A DNA stretch of 64,000 bases from Chitinispirillales bacterium (GTDB lineage Bacteria; Fibrobacterota; Chitinivibrionia; Chitinivibrionales; Chitinispirillaceae), in the NCBI GenBank assembly GCA_031254105.1, contig JAIRVB010000016.1:29487-93486 (forward strand), in the 5' to 3' direction. Below the pieces are notes generated by a model, which searched no databases, was not told the DNA's origin, and saw nothing but the letters and a program-made list of their open reading frames with translations. Shown here piece by piece: positions 1 to 8,721 of the stretch (position 1 is its first letter; each line of letters begins with the position of its first letter). The position numbers and the translations under genes were made by a program.

Positions 1-1
1 A

Positions 2-820
2 GAGGGCGATTTTTCTCAGGATAAAGCGCTTTTTGACGCGCTAAGGCAGTTTAGGGAAAAAATGTCTTTGTCATCATCTGAGTTGATTGTAACCTGTTTA
101 TCCGGCAAGCAGACTTTTGCGGCTGAGATGAACGTAAAAAAGCTTCCAGACGAAGAGATGAAGTCGATGTTAAAGCTTGAACTTCGCAAAACCATGCCAT
201 TTGAGCCAAGCGCGGCAATATTTGATTTTGCCTGGCTTCCTGTAGCGCCCGATACGCCACAAGAAAAGGGTGTGCCGATAATTGTAACCGCCTCTACAAA
301 CGCGGCTTTAACCAAGCACCTGAATGTTTACGAAAGAGCGGGTATAAAGCCTCAAATTGTCGATATTCTGCCTGTAGCGGTATCAAACGCGTTTTGGGCC
401 ATACACAGGGAAAATATGGAGAGCAATCAGACGTATGTGATTATGCATGTTGGCAGCGAGACCTGTACGCTTGTTATTGACGGAGACAGGAGTCCGTTTT
501 TCAACCGTTCGTTCTCTTTTGACATTAACGGCATAGCAAACCTGCCAACCGGTTCTCCGGAAGCCGCGCTTCAGATGAACATTTTGTCAGATGAATTAAA
601 CAAGTCACTCACTTATTACCGTAACACCTTTAAGAATGATAATATTTCGACTATAACGCTTATGGGCAGCCACGCGAGCCATCCCTCTTTTGAGACTCTG
701 GGTCGCAAAACAGGCCTTTCTGTAGAACCATCTCAAACCGCGCAGGTAGTAGGCAGGGCAAAACCACCGGCAGCGGGTAAATTTGACCTGGCGGTAGCAT
801 TAGCGATGCAGGCGGCATAG
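2..820 (+). CDS. pilM: PilM, type IV pilus assembly ATPase-like protein (5' partial)
   Basis: The reading frame is open to the left edge of the window, so the N-terminus with the first actin-like phosphate motif is missing; about 272 residues remain. The visible part matches the actin-fold PilM family, which sits on the cytoplasmic face of the inner membrane and binds the N-terminal tail of PilN. Supporting features are the LELRKTMPFEPS segment, a long central domain (YERAGIKPQIVDILPVAVSNAF), a second nucleotide-binding-like stretch (YVIMHVGSETCTLVIDGD) and an Ala-rich C-terminus ending LAVALAMQAA. An internal ATG at 62 exists, but codons upstream of it continue in frame and look coding. It is followed by pilN, pilO, a pilP-like gene and pilQ in the standard order, which strongly supports the call. 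Confidence 0.85.
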   Translation, partial: EGDFSQDKALFDALRQFREKMSLSSSELIVTCLSGKQTFAAEMNVKKLPDEEMKSMLKLELRKTMPFEPSAAIFDFAWLPVAPDTPQEKGVPIIVTASTNAALTKHLNVYERAGIKPQIVDILPVAVSNAFWAIHRENMESNQTYVIMHVGSETCTLVIDGDRSPFFNRSFSFDINGIANLPTGSPEAALQMNILSDELNKSLTYYRNTFKNDNISTITLMGSHASHPSFETLGRKTGLSVEPSQTAQVVGRAKPPAAGKFDLAVALAMQAA

Positions 821-821
821 G

Positions 822-950
822 AAATTTTGAATTATGAATTTTGGATTTTGAATGTAAAGCAGGAGATTCATAAATCAGGCAGTCAGAAAATTAAAGAGGT
901 ATTTTAGATTTTGAATTCAAAATTCAAAATTTAGAATTTGAAATTTTTAA
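822..950. repeat. AT-rich heptamer-periodic inverted repeat
   Basis: This is the pilM-pilN spacer. The left arm (about 824-853) reads as 7-base units of the TTTTGAA type. The right arm (about 903-949) reads as ATTCAAA-type units and is roughly 80% complementary to the left arm over 29 bases. The transcript could fold into a long hairpin. Similar architecture with different unit sequence is found at other gene junctions in this window. Confidence 0.6.
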
Positions 951-969
951 AAAAGGGGTTTTATACAAA

Positions 970-1578
970 ATGATCAAATACAAGTTAAATCTTGTAAAAT
1001 CGGTGCGTGTCGCCGAGAAGCGCGCAAGAGGTGAACGCGCGCAGATGACGCTCATCGCTATTGTGTGTTTCAGTATCTTAGCGATTGCGGCCTTTTCCAC
1101 ATATCTCAAAATTATGAGCATGGAGCAGACCATCGTAAATGAAAAAAACAAACTTGAGCTGATCAAGGCTGAATACCGTAATTATCAGGAAATGTATGTT
1201 TCTATAGACAAAGCCGATGTAGAGCTTTTAAACCAGCTTCAGATGAACAGGATTTACTGGACAAAGAAGCTTGAAGCTATCGCAAAACATCTTCCTGACC
1301 AGCAGCCGATCTCATACTGGATAACTAAATTCGGTTACCGTTCAAGCAGCAGAATCTTTAACGTACAGGGATACGGCTACATCACCCAAAAACAGGAGCA
1401 GCTTCTGGCGCTTGATAACTATCTTAATGATTTGCGGGCTGATGCCAGTTACTCAGATATTTTCAGCGCCACATATCTGAATTCGGCGATACGAAAGGAT
1501 GAGGAGGAACGCGGATTGAGCCGCGAAAGGGTAAGTTTTGAATATTCTTCTGTTAAAAAGGGAGCGCAGAGAAGATGA
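970..1578 (+). CDS. pilN: PilN-like type IV pilus inner-membrane protein
   Basis: 202 residues. A short basic cytoplasmic N-terminus (MIKYKLNLVKSVRVAEKRAR) is followed by one membrane span at about residues 26-47, a coiled-coil stretch to about residue 90 and a small periplasmic ferredoxin-like domain. That is the PilN/GspL-C layout. PilN bridges cytoplasmic PilM to periplasmic PilO in the pilus alignment complex. The stop codon overlaps the pilO start by 4 bases (ATGA), so the two are translationally coupled. An AAGGGG stretch lies about a dozen bases upstream of the ATG. Sequence identity in this family is low, so the call rests on topology, length and gene order. Confidence 0.8.
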   Translation: MIKYKLNLVKSVRVAEKRARGERAQMTLIAIVCFSILAIAAFSTYLKIMSMEQTIVNEKNKLELIKAEYRNYQEMYVSIDKADVELLNQLQMNRIYWTKKLEAIAKHLPDQQPISYWITKFGYRSSSRIFNVQGYGYITQKQEQLLALDNYLNDLRADASYSDIFSATYLNSAIRKDEEERGLSRERVSFEYSSVKKGAQRR

Positions 1579-2171
1579 ACGATAAAGGTTCTAAAAAAAA
1601 TACGAACAGCAGCGTAAGCGGAGCCGCGCTTATTCTTATTTTTGTTATAATAGCGTTCGCGGGAGTTCTGGCGGCTAACCATTACTATATGCCGAAATTC
1701 AAGAAAGAATTCAGTAAAGTTGAGAAAGAGAGAGTTATTACGTCCAACAAGCTGACTACGGCGAAGATTGTTCAGGAAAATCTTAACCATGTACGCGAGC
1801 TTGTGTTTAACAACATGGATTTTGCGAATCAGCCCGACACGATTGACCATGAGACGCAATTTTACAACTTCGTTACTACATGTTTAAATGATCTCAAACT
1901 CAAGCTTGTATCGTTTAAACCGGTAAACCCAATTACCGCCAACCGTACAACAACTTATGGTTATGATGTGGAAATTGAGGGTGATTTCTTCAAATTTGGC
2001 GAATTGTGCGCAAAGTTTGAAAACAGCCGCCGAATCATGGCAATAGAGTCCTTTGACGTTGATCTGATTAATACAGATAACAGAAACCATGATCCTAAAA
2101 CTCAAGCGCCCGAAGTCAAGGATATTAAAGTTAAAATGAGAGTTAATACATACAGGATAAGCAAAATCTGA
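1575..2171 (+). CDS. pilO: PilO-like type IV pilus inner-membrane protein
   Basis: 198 residues with one N-terminal membrane span (about residues 14-37), a coiled-coil linker (KFKKEFSKVEKERVITSNKL) and a C-terminal alpha/beta domain. PilO pairs with PilN and, with the PilP lipoprotein, links the inner-membrane platform to the PilQ secretin. It overlaps pilN by 4 bases. The closing segment (DIKVKMRVNTYRIS) fits the last strand of the PilO fold. The assignment depends on position and topology. Confidence 0.8.
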   Translation: MNDKGSKKNTNSSVSGAALILIFVIIAFAGVLAANHYYMPKFKKEFSKVEKERVITSNKLTTAKIVQENLNHVRELVFNNMDFANQPDTIDHETQFYNFVTTCLNDLKLKLVSFKPVNPITANRTTTYGYDVEIEGDFFKFGELCAKFENSRRIMAIESFDVDLINTDNRNHDPKTQAPEVKDIKVKMRVNTYRISKI

Positions 2172-2182
2172 CAACAACTAAC

Positions 2183-2216
2183 AATTATTAATTAATGATT
2201 ATTAATTAATAATTAC
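2183..2216. repeat. Heptamer-periodic AT repeat in the pilO-pilP spacer
   Basis: A short run made only of A, T and two Gs reads as consecutive 7-base units (AATTATT, AATTAAT, GATTATT, AATTAAT, AATTACT). It is largely self-complementary. It separates pilO from the next gene and lies just before a GGAGGG ribosome-binding site. Confidence 0.5.
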
Positions 2217-2236
2217 TGGAGGGATATAACATTACT

Positions 2237-2818
2237 ATGGTAGAGAAAGATTCTTTTGCGAAAAAATACTCAGTCATGATTTTTGCCTGTGTCCTTGCGC
2301 TTGCTCTGGCCGGGTTCATGGCTTATAATGTTGACAACCAGAAAAAGTCATTCGACAAAGTCGTAAGCGACGCGCTTAAGACCTCGGAAGGGTATGACCA
2401 GGCGTTTATCGACATGGTTAACAGGCTTGAGGATGAACTCGCCGAACGCGCAAGCTTCGGATACGCCGGACGCAAAGATCCGATGACGGGAACGGTACGC
2501 CAGGTAGCCGCCGCTCCCGTAAGGAGAACTCCGCCTAACAGAATCCGCTCCGCAAAGGACGAGCCGGGCGCTGCCAAAGAGGTAAAACAAGCCGCGGTGA
2601 TTGATCCTGTACGTCTGACCGCTATAATTTTTGACAACACCAGAAACACATTCACCGCCGTTGTAATGGATGGGGAACGTTCTTATTCTGTTGATGTGGG
2701 CGACAGAGTGGCCGGACGCCGTATCACGAGAATAGCCGCGCAGGAGATTACGATGGAATCTGATACTGAACGTTTTACATATCATATCCTGGGCAACAAC
2801 ACAAGAGTTCATAAGTAA
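2237..2818 (+). CDS. PilP-like periplasmic pilus protein (membrane-anchored)
   Basis: 193 residues. Cytoplasmic start MVEKDSFAKKY, one membrane span (about 12-29), a disordered Pro/Arg/Ala-rich linker (about 80-118), then a compact C-terminal beta domain of about 75 residues (VDPVRLTAIIFDN ... VDVGDRVAGRRITRI ... ITME). This is the homology-region fold shared by PilP and GspC, which contacts the secretin N0 domain. Unlike classical PilP there is no lipobox; it is anchored by a span, as in GspC. It lies between pilO and pilQ where pilP is expected. GGAGGG precedes the start with a longer than usual gap. Confidence 0.65.
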   Translation: MVEKDSFAKKYSVMIFACVLALALAGFMAYNVDNQKKSFDKVVSDALKTSEGYDQAFIDMVNRLEDELAERASFGYAGRKDPMTGTVRQVAAAPVRRTPPNRIRSAKDEPGAAKEVKQAAVIDPVRLTAIIFDNTRNTFTAVVMDGERSYSVDVGDRVAGRRITRIAAQEITMESDTERFTYHILGNNTRVHK

Positions 2819-2857
2819 ACTAATTATTTCATATCATATACCTTGAGGAGGTTTTTC

Positions 2858-4279
2858 TTGAAAAAGGCAACAGTTCTGATAGCAAGCGCCCTGTGCGCGC
2901 TGGTTATGGCGCAGCCGGCGCTCAGCGCCAAAGCTAAAAATGGGGAGAGTTCCCCTATTGTTTCGGCCAACACCAATCCGGCGTTAAAAGCGCCTATCAC
3001 TCTGAACGCGCGTGAAGCGAGCCTCTCGGAGGTGCTCAGAGTTTTGGCCGACCGTTCCGGTATGAACTTCGTTGTAGCAGAAGGCGTACACCGGGAAAAG
3101 ATCAGCATCATCCTGAACAATACCCCTCTTGATGAGGCAATCAACCTTTTAGTAAGAGCTTCCGGGCTCTCTTATGAGATCATCGGCAACTCAATTCTCA
3201 TCGCCGAAGCTGGAAAGCTTAAGGATGAGGTCGGGCTCTCATCTTATGTCGTAGAACTGAAATACGCCAAGGCTGATGAAGTGGCCGCAAGCCTGGCAGA
3301 CCTTACAAAAAGCATAAAGGTAGACAAAGGCGGCAACCGTCTTATCTGCTTTACAAGCCCCCGGATGATACTTGAAATTGAGCGCATTGTGAAAGCTCTG
3401 GACCAGCCTCATACTTTGGTTTTGCTTGAAACAAGGCTTATAGAGGTCGAAATGACCAAATTAGGCAAATACGGGGTCAACTGGGAGATGCTCGCGGGGG
3501 GTGAAGCAGGTCTTACAACCGCGTTAACCGTCCCCGGACAGCCTGTATCAAAAGGGTTTAATTTCGGCGGCGGAGAACGCACCGCTTTCCAGATTGACGC
3601 GGCTGTTAATCTTATGCTGCGCAACAACGACGCGCGCATCCTTATGGACTCCAAGCTCACTACAACCAACAACCGTGAAGCTTCTCTTCACATCGGCAAG
3701 GTGATCCCTTATGTGATTCAATCCTATAATCTTTCCGGATCAGGCGGCGCTAACCAGCAGATTGAGAAAGAAAACGTAGGCACCATGGTCACAATGACCC
3801 CTCATATCAACGACAAGAACCAGATCACCCTCAGCCTCAAGCCGGAAGTGTCAACAATCGCCGAATGGAGAGGCCCGAATCTGGATATTCCTGTTGTTTC
3901 AACCCGTAAAACCAGCACAACCGTCCGTGTTGAAAACGGACAGAAAGTGATACTGGCCGGCTTGTTGAATGAGGAGATCATAGAGAGCGTAAACAAGCTT
4001 CCGATCCTTGGCGATATTCCGATTATCGGCGCTCTGTTCCGTAACAAGCGGAGCGATGTTCTGAAAAAGAATCTGATTATTGAAGTTGTTCCCAGAATCA
4101 TTAACAACCCCGCGGAAATAGCTCAGTTCATGCGTACCCAGTACCCAACCGAAAGCGGTACGGAGCATGCCGGTGAATCCGCCCCGGCAGCCGCGGCCGC
4201 GCCTGTCCAGGCAGTTGCGATTCCCGCGGTTGTTGAGCCTGAATCTCAGACGGATACCAAGGCCGCGCCCGCGGAATAA
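2858..4279 (+). CDS. pilQ: PilQ-type outer-membrane secretin
   Basis: 473 residues from a TTG start at 2858, chosen because a strong GAGGAGG site ends 7 bases upstream; the in-frame TTG at 2843 lies inside that site. A signal peptide (KKATVLIASALCALVMAQPALSA) leads to an N0/STN-like domain (about 50-110: LSEVLRVLADRSGMNFVV), an N1 domain, and a C-terminal secretin domain (about 190-425) with the family hallmarks VPVVSTRKTSTTVRV, GLLNEE and PILGDIPIIGALFRN. The tail is Ala/Pro-rich. It forms the outer-membrane gate for the pilus. It is short for a PilQ because it lacks N-terminal AMIN domains. A strong terminator follows. Confidence 0.88.
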   Translation: MKKATVLIASALCALVMAQPALSAKAKNGESSPIVSANTNPALKAPITLNAREASLSEVLRVLADRSGMNFVVAEGVHREKISIILNNTPLDEAINLLVRASGLSYEIIGNSILIAEAGKLKDEVGLSSYVVELKYAKADEVAASLADLTKSIKVDKGGNRLICFTSPRMILEIERIVKALDQPHTLVLLETRLIEVEMTKLGKYGVNWEMLAGGEAGLTTALTVPGQPVSKGFNFGGGERTAFQIDAAVNLMLRNNDARILMDSKLTTTNNREASLHIGKVIPYVIQSYNLSGSGGANQQIEKENVGTMVTMTPHINDKNQITLSLKPEVSTIAEWRGPNLDIPVVSTRKTSTTVRVENGQKVILAGLLNEEIIESVNKLPILGDIPIIGALFRNKRSDVLKKNLIIEVVPRIINNPAEIAQFMRTQYPTESGTEHAGESAPAAAAAPVQAVAIPAVVEPESQTDTKAAPAE

Positions 4280-4337
4280 AATCATCATAGGAGCGCGCCT
4301 TTGGAACGTCCGGCTTTTTGACAAAAGATACATCTAA

Positions 4338-4359
4338 CCCCGCCCCGGCGGGGTTTTTT
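4338..4359 (+). terminator. Rho-independent terminator after pilQ
   Basis: A self-complementary CCCCGCC/GGCGGGG stem with a minimal loop is followed by six T residues, 59 bases after the pilQ stop. This marks the end of the pilM-Q transcription unit and implies that the downstream pilT genes have their own promoter. Confidence 0.85.
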
Positions 4360-4723
4360 ACTTATGGGGCGGGCGGCACTGAAGCCCGCGCCTTTTACCG
4401 AAGAAAGTTTCCTTTCAGGCAGATGTATATTGTATATTTATATATATTAGCAAACGATATGAATTACGTTCACGCTCCAGGGTGACAAAAGAATATATGA
4501 CTGATCAACTTGAAAGACATCTGCTGGCTATGTCCTCCCGCGCAGACGGGATCGTATTTATTAAACCGTAAGGCGTCTAATATTCCGTTCTTTTCTTAGA
4601 TAAAACACCAGATAAGAATAATGGATCCCCGCTTTCGCGGGCGGACAAGCCGGACTCTTTTGAAGTAAATTGAATATACCTTTCGAAAACAGTTGCACTT
4701 TAAAAAATGGACAGTAAACAGAT
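4360..4723. other. Intergenic region pilQ-pilT
   Basis: No convincing gene. It holds the end of the terminator and a partial copy of the GC-rich palindrome family seen elsewhere (CCCCGCTTTCGCGGG at about 4627-4641). A 24-codon ORF at 4497-4571 has no supporting features. The pilT promoter presumably lies here, but no clear -35/-10 pair could be assigned. Confidence 0.5.
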
Positions 4724-5836
4724 ATGCAACAAGCTTTAAACCAACCGCTGCCACAAATCCCTCAGCTGCCCCAACAGATAACACATATTAAAGAACTACT
4801 TATGGCGGCGGCTCAGAGCGGAGCGACAGATCTGCTGCTGTGCGTAGGCCAGCCTCCTAAAATACGCATCAACGGCTATCTGATGCCGCTTGAGTGCGAA
4901 TCATTGACTCCCGATAAATCGCTTGAGCTGTGCTACCAGGTGATGACCGAATCGCAGCAGAAAATGCTTGAAGACAACTGGGAGGTTGACTTTTCATTCG
5001 GCATGCGGGAGATCTCCCGTTTCAGGGCGAATGTGTTTATGCAAAGAGGCACTGTATCGGGAGCGTTCCGCAGAATTCCGGTTAACGTAAAATCATTTGA
5101 GGAATTAAATCTTCCATCCGTAGTTGAAGTTATGTGCGAAAAACCAAACGGTTTAATTTTGGTAACAGGACCGACAGGAAGCGGTAAATCAACAACACTC
5201 GCCGCAATGATTGACAAAATAAACGACACGCGCTATCAGCATATTATTACTATCGAAGACCCCATAGAGTATCTTCACAAGCACAAGCGCTGCACGGTTG
5301 AGCAGCGGGAGATTAACTCTGATACCAAGTCATTTCACAGCGCTCTGCGGAGCGTGCTGCGCCAGGACCCCGATGTGGTTCTATTGGGTGAAATGCGCGA
5401 CCCGGAATCTATCCAGGCAGCTCTTACAATCGCGGAAACAGGTCACCTCTGCCTTGCCACCCTGCACACCAACTCATGCTCGCAGACCCTGTCAAGAATT
5501 GTAGACGTATTCCCTTCCGAAAGGCAGCAGCAAATCCGTACCCAGCTGGCGATGAGCCTCAATTGCGTCTTTACGCAGGTACTGCTGCCGCGCATAGGCG
5601 GCGGTATCCAGCTTGCTATGGAGATTATGGTCGCAACCTCGGCAATAAGATCAATGATAAGAGAAAATAAAATCCATAACATCGACAACCATATTCAGCT
5701 CGGATCCAAATACGGTATGCAGACTTTGAACCAGTCTTTAGCCAGCGCGGTAAAGATGCGCCGCGTTACCGAGGAAGACGCGTTAACCGCAAGCACGGAT
5801 CATGATGATTTTAGGAAATGTATGTCGTACGCTTAA
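4724..5836 (+). CDS. pilT: PilT, type IV pilus retraction ATPase
   Basis: 370 residues, the usual PilT length. An N-terminal PAS-like domain precedes the RecA-like ATPase, with Walker A GPTGSGKST at about 147-155, Asp box (ITIEDPIEYLHKHKR), Walker B (RQDPDVVLLGEMRD), His box (ETGHLCLATLHTNS) and the C-terminal AIRSMIRE helix typical of PilT (AIRNLIRE). It powers pilus depolymerisation and twitching at the inner membrane. The first residues (MQQALNQPLPQIPQLPQQ) are extra compared with most PilT proteins, and no good ribosome site precedes this ATG, so a slightly later start is possible. Confidence 0.9.
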   Translation: MQQALNQPLPQIPQLPQQITHIKELLMAAAQSGATDLLLCVGQPPKIRINGYLMPLECESLTPDKSLELCYQVMTESQQKMLEDNWEVDFSFGMREISRFRANVFMQRGTVSGAFRRIPVNVKSFEELNLPSVVEVMCEKPNGLILVTGPTGSGKSTTLAAMIDKINDTRYQHIITIEDPIEYLHKHKRCTVEQREINSDTKSFHSALRSVLRQDPDVVLLGEMRDPESIQAALTIAETGHLCLATLHTNSCSQTLSRIVDVFPSERQQQIRTQLAMSLNCVFTQVLLPRIGGGIQLAMEIMVATSAIRSMIRENKIHNIDNHIQLGSKYGMQTLNQSLASAVKMRRVTEEDALTASTDHDDFRKCMSYA

Positions 5837-5842
5837 AAAATC

Positions 5843-5877
5843 AATGCAGAAATAATAATGCAGAATGCAGAAATATT
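5843..5877. repeat. Left arm of a perfect 35-bp inverted repeat around the S23 gene
   Basis: This stretch is the exact reverse complement of 6376-6410. It consists of five 7-base units (AATGCAG, AAATAAT, AATGCAG, AATGCAG, AAATATT). It begins 7 bases after the pilT stop. Confidence 0.9.
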
Positions 5878-5896
5878 AACAATGGAGAGGTACACT

Positions 5897-6262
5897 TTGA
5901 AGGAGAGTGTTATACTTGAAAAAAGTATGAATTTCTCGGTAAGAATTGTGAATATGTTTAAATATCTCTGCAATGAACAAAATGAATTTGTAATGTCTAA
6001 ACAATTATTACGTAGTGGAACGAGTATAGGAGCAAATGCGTGTGAGGCGCATAACGCACAATCAAATAAAGATTTTCTTGCAAAAATGTATATTGCGTAT
6101 AAGGAATCAACTGAAACTGAATACTGGCTGAAATTGCTTGCAAAAACCAATTACTTGCCATTGAAACTAAGCGAAAGCATATTAACCGATTGCGTGGAAA
6201 TTAAAAAAATTCTCACAGCAATCATTAAATCCGTAAAATCAAACAGTAATAAACAAAAATAG
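5897..6262 (+). CDS. S23 / four-helix-bundle protein (23S rRNA intervening-sequence type)
   Basis: About 121 residues from a TTG at 5897 preceded by GGAGAGG at optimal distance; an ATG at 5882 in the same frame is an alternative. Family marks are ILEKSMNFSVRIVNMFKYL, the conserved RSGTSIGANACEAHNAQSN turn, FLAKMYIAYKESTETEYWL and the final CVEIKKILTAIIKS helix. These proteins form four-helix bundles, often pentameric. They were first found in insertions within spirochete 23S rRNA and are also scattered as free genes; the fold is shared with the Avd accessory protein of some DGRs. Its cellular role is unknown. Here it sits between perfect 35-bp inverted repeats between pilT and pilB, and its base composition is more AT-rich than theirs, suggesting insertion. 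Confidence 0.88.
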   Translation: MKESVILEKSMNFSVRIVNMFKYLCNEQNEFVMSKQLLRSGTSIGANACEAHNAQSNKDFLAKMYIAYKESTETEYWLKLLAKTNYLPLKLSESILTDCVEIKKILTAIIKSVKSNSNKQK

Positions 6263-6375
6263 GACAAGGTTTTAGAGAGTGTAAATTATTTTCTATAATT
6301 TAGTTTGTTTAATGCAGAATGCAAAAACAAAGTAACTAATATTATAGGGTAGTTCTATTTTTACTAATGTTTTTA

Positions 6376-6410
6376 AATATTTCTGCATTCTGCATTATTA
6401 TTTCTGCATT
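6376..6410. repeat. Right arm of the perfect 35-bp inverted repeat
   Basis: Exact reverse complement of 5843-5877. A further partial direct copy of the unit (AATGCAGAATGC) occurs at about 6312-6323, so a local hairpin between 6312 and 6410 is also possible. The arm ends 27 bases before the pilB start. Confidence 0.9.
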
Positions 6411-6437
6411 AAATAGCCATTAAGAGAGGATATAAAA

Positions 6438-8609
6438 ATGAACTCAACCGCGGCTGTGACCGAACCAACCACCGTCTCCCCTTACTCCATCACTCTGCTT
6501 GGATATTCTAAAAGTGATTTTGAGTATCTAAGCAAACTTATCAATCAGGTAAACCTGGGGCGCCCTGTTAAGTTTTACGGGGGAGATCTCGCTAAATACC
6601 ATAATGTAGACTGCGATCTTGTGATAGTGGTTATTGACAACGCCGCCAATATTAACAGATATATCAAAGATATATCTGATGTAAAAAACCAGAGTCCGGC
6701 GGGTGAAATTATTATATGCACGGCACAGGATAAGGATCGTAAAATTATTGAAAACAATAAAGACAAAATAGAAGCAGATGAGATTCTTTTTTTGCCGATG
6801 CAGCCTCAGGAGCTTGCGAAGGCGATAATGGTTCATCTGTCAAAAAGGGACAACCGGCGGCCTCAGAGCGCCGTCCCAACCTCTAAAAACCCTGAAAGCG
6901 CCGGTTCAGGCGGCCCTGTAAGGCTTGGCGACTTATTAGTTAAAAGCAAGCTTATAACCGGCTCTAACCTCAAAACCGCTCTTGATCATCAGAAAAAAAC
7001 AGGTCAGCGCCTCGGAGATGTTCTCATTAATCTGGGTTTTATAACCGAAGAGCAGAAACTTGCCTGCCTGGCAAGCCAGCTTGACTTAGAGATCGCTACC
7101 GCGCGCCAGTACGCGTCTGTAGACCTCAACATCGCGGCGCTTATCCCTGAACACATGGCTAAACGGTTTTGCTGCCTTGCTCTTGAGAAAAACGGCGGAG
7201 AGCTTCTTGTTGTAATGACAGACGCGCTTGATCTGAAAATGCTTGATACCCTCAGAGACGCGACTGATCTGCGCATCTTACCTGTCCTTGGTAAAAAGGA
7301 TGACATCGAAACATCTATAGAGCGGTGTTACCGCGATATCTCCTCCCACAATGACGCGACAAAATTCGCCGAAAGCATGGAGGAAGAGGATATTGAGGTT
7401 GTCAAAAAAGAGGAGGATCTTGACCTTGAACAGTCGGCGGCTGCCGGAGCGGAAATCGGAATCGTTAAGCTTGTAAACATTTTAATTACAAACGCGATAC
7501 GGGACAAGGCAAGCGACATACACATTGAGCCGATGGAGACTGAAGTTGTGGTGCGTTACCGTATAGACGGCGACATGCGCAAAGTGATGTCCCCCCCAAA
7601 ACGCTCTCATCACGCCATAGTGGCCCGTATCAAAATTCTCTCAGATCTCAACATTGCGGAGCGGCGCTTGCCGCAGGATGGGCGCATGGCGATAAAATTG
7701 GGCAGCCGCGAGGTAGATATCCGCGTGTCCATACTCCCGACAATTTTCGGTGAGAAGGCGGTTCTGCGTATTCTTGACAAAGAGGCATTTGAAAAGAGTA
7801 CTTCAAATTTAGGTTTTACCCCTCACGATGACAAAATATTCAGATCTCAGATCGCCAAACCGTATGGAATAGTTATGGTAACAGGCCCAACGGGAAGCGG
7901 TAAATCCACCACCCTTTACAGCGCGCTTCAAATTGTAAAGGATGTCACTAAAAACGTTATAACAGTAGAGGATCCGGTTGAGTTTCACATGGCCGGTATA
8001 AACCAGGTTCATGTAAACTCCGCTATCGGCCTTACATTCGGGGCAGCCTTGCGCTCTATTCTCCGCCAAGACCCCGATGTGATACTTATAGGAGAGATCC
8101 GCGATTCCGAAACCGCTGATATTGCCACAAAAATGGCTCTTACAGGACACCTTGTGTTCTCTACCCTGCACACAAACGATGCCGCAAGTTCCATAGCGCG
8201 TTTGGTCGATATCGGAGTTCCGCCGATTCTTCTCGGTTCTTCTATTAACCTTATAATAGCGCAGCGGCTTGTGCGTAGAATTTGTACAAAATGTAAAGTT
8301 GAGTATGTTCCTGACCACGAACTTTTAGAAGGCATAGGCCTCCCGCCGGAAGCGGTTTCTCACCTTTACAAAGGTACAGGATGCGTAGCCTGCAACGGCA
8401 CCGGGTTTGCGGGCCGAATCGCCATATTCGAGATGCTTGAGGTATCAAAAACGATCCGTAAACTTATTCTAAAGGGCGCTTCCACCATCGACATTCAGGA
8501 ACAGGCTGAAAAAGAGGGCATGAAAACCCTTCGTAAAGCGGGACTTGAGCTTGCCATAAACGGCACGACTACTATTGAACAGATAATAGCGGCAACGATG
8601 GAAATTTAA
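6438..8609 (+). CDS. pilB: PilB, type IV pilus extension ATPase with extra N-terminal receiver-like domain
   Basis: 723 residues, longer than typical PilB (about 560-580). Residues about 15-135 form an extra alpha/beta domain resembling a degenerate response-regulator receiver (LLGYSKSDFEYLSKLI ... DCDLVIVVIDNA ... EIIICTAQDKDRK ... LFLPMQPQELAKAI). Then come a MshEN domain (about 155-290: RLGDLLVKSKLITGSNLKTA) and the ATPase core with Walker A GPTGSGKSTT near 482, Asp box VEDPVEF, Walker B RQDPDVILIGEIRD, His box GHLVFSTLHTND and a tetracysteine zinc site (CTKC near 614, CVAC near 648). It drives pilus polymerisation. MshEN domains commonly bind c-di-GMP. GAGAGGATATAAAA ahead of the ATG gives a good ribosome site. 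Confidence 0.9.
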   Translation: MNSTAAVTEPTTVSPYSITLLGYSKSDFEYLSKLINQVNLGRPVKFYGGDLAKYHNVDCDLVIVVIDNAANINRYIKDISDVKNQSPAGEIIICTAQDKDRKIIENNKDKIEADEILFLPMQPQELAKAIMVHLSKRDNRRPQSAVPTSKNPESAGSGGPVRLGDLLVKSKLITGSNLKTALDHQKKTGQRLGDVLINLGFITEEQKLACLASQLDLEIATARQYASVDLNIAALIPEHMAKRFCCLALEKNGGELLVVMTDALDLKMLDTLRDATDLRILPVLGKKDDIETSIERCYRDISSHNDATKFAESMEEEDIEVVKKEEDLDLEQSAAAGAEIGIVKLVNILITNAIRDKASDIHIEPMETEVVVRYRIDGDMRKVMSPPKRSHHAIVARIKILSDLNIAERRLPQDGRMAIKLGSREVDIRVSILPTIFGEKAVLRILDKEAFEKSTSNLGFTPHDDKIFRSQIAKPYGIVMVTGPTGSGKSTTLYSALQIVKDVTKNVITVEDPVEFHMAGINQVHVNSAIGLTFGAALRSILRQDPDVILIGEIRDSETADIATKMALTGHLVFSTLHTNDAASSIARLVDIGVPPILLGSSINLIIAQRLVRRICTKCKVEYVPDHELLEGIGLPPEAVSHLYKGTGCVACNGTGFAGRIAIFEMLEVSKTIRKLILKGASTIDIQEQAEKEGMKTLRKAGLELAINGTTTIEQIIAATMEI

Positions 8610-8612
8610 AAG

Positions 8613-8712
8613 GCAATGTATTAATGTATAATGTACAAATAAAACAAGAGAAAGGCGCAATTTGATTTGTTTTTGACTTTATTTGTATATTGTACATTAT
8701 AATTTGTACATT
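8613..8712. repeat. Heptamer-periodic inverted repeat, pilB-pilT2 spacer
   Basis: Left arm about 8617-8645 (TGTATTA, ATGTATA, ATGTACA, AATAAAA units) pairs with right arm about 8679-8712 (TATTTGTATATTGTACATT type). The two arms match each other but differ in sequence from the repeats at other junctions. Confidence 0.6.
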
Positions 8713-8721
8713 GGGGGTATT

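Noticed and set aside
4497..4571. 24-codon ORF between pilQ and pilT
   Set aside because: No ribosome site and no similarity to known small proteins that I can recognise.
5897..6262. The S23 gene as the Avd accessory protein of the DGR at 56-59 kb
   Set aside because: Avd and S23 share a fold, but this gene is 50 kb away, has its own inverted repeats, and the DGR already has an HRDC accessory gene.
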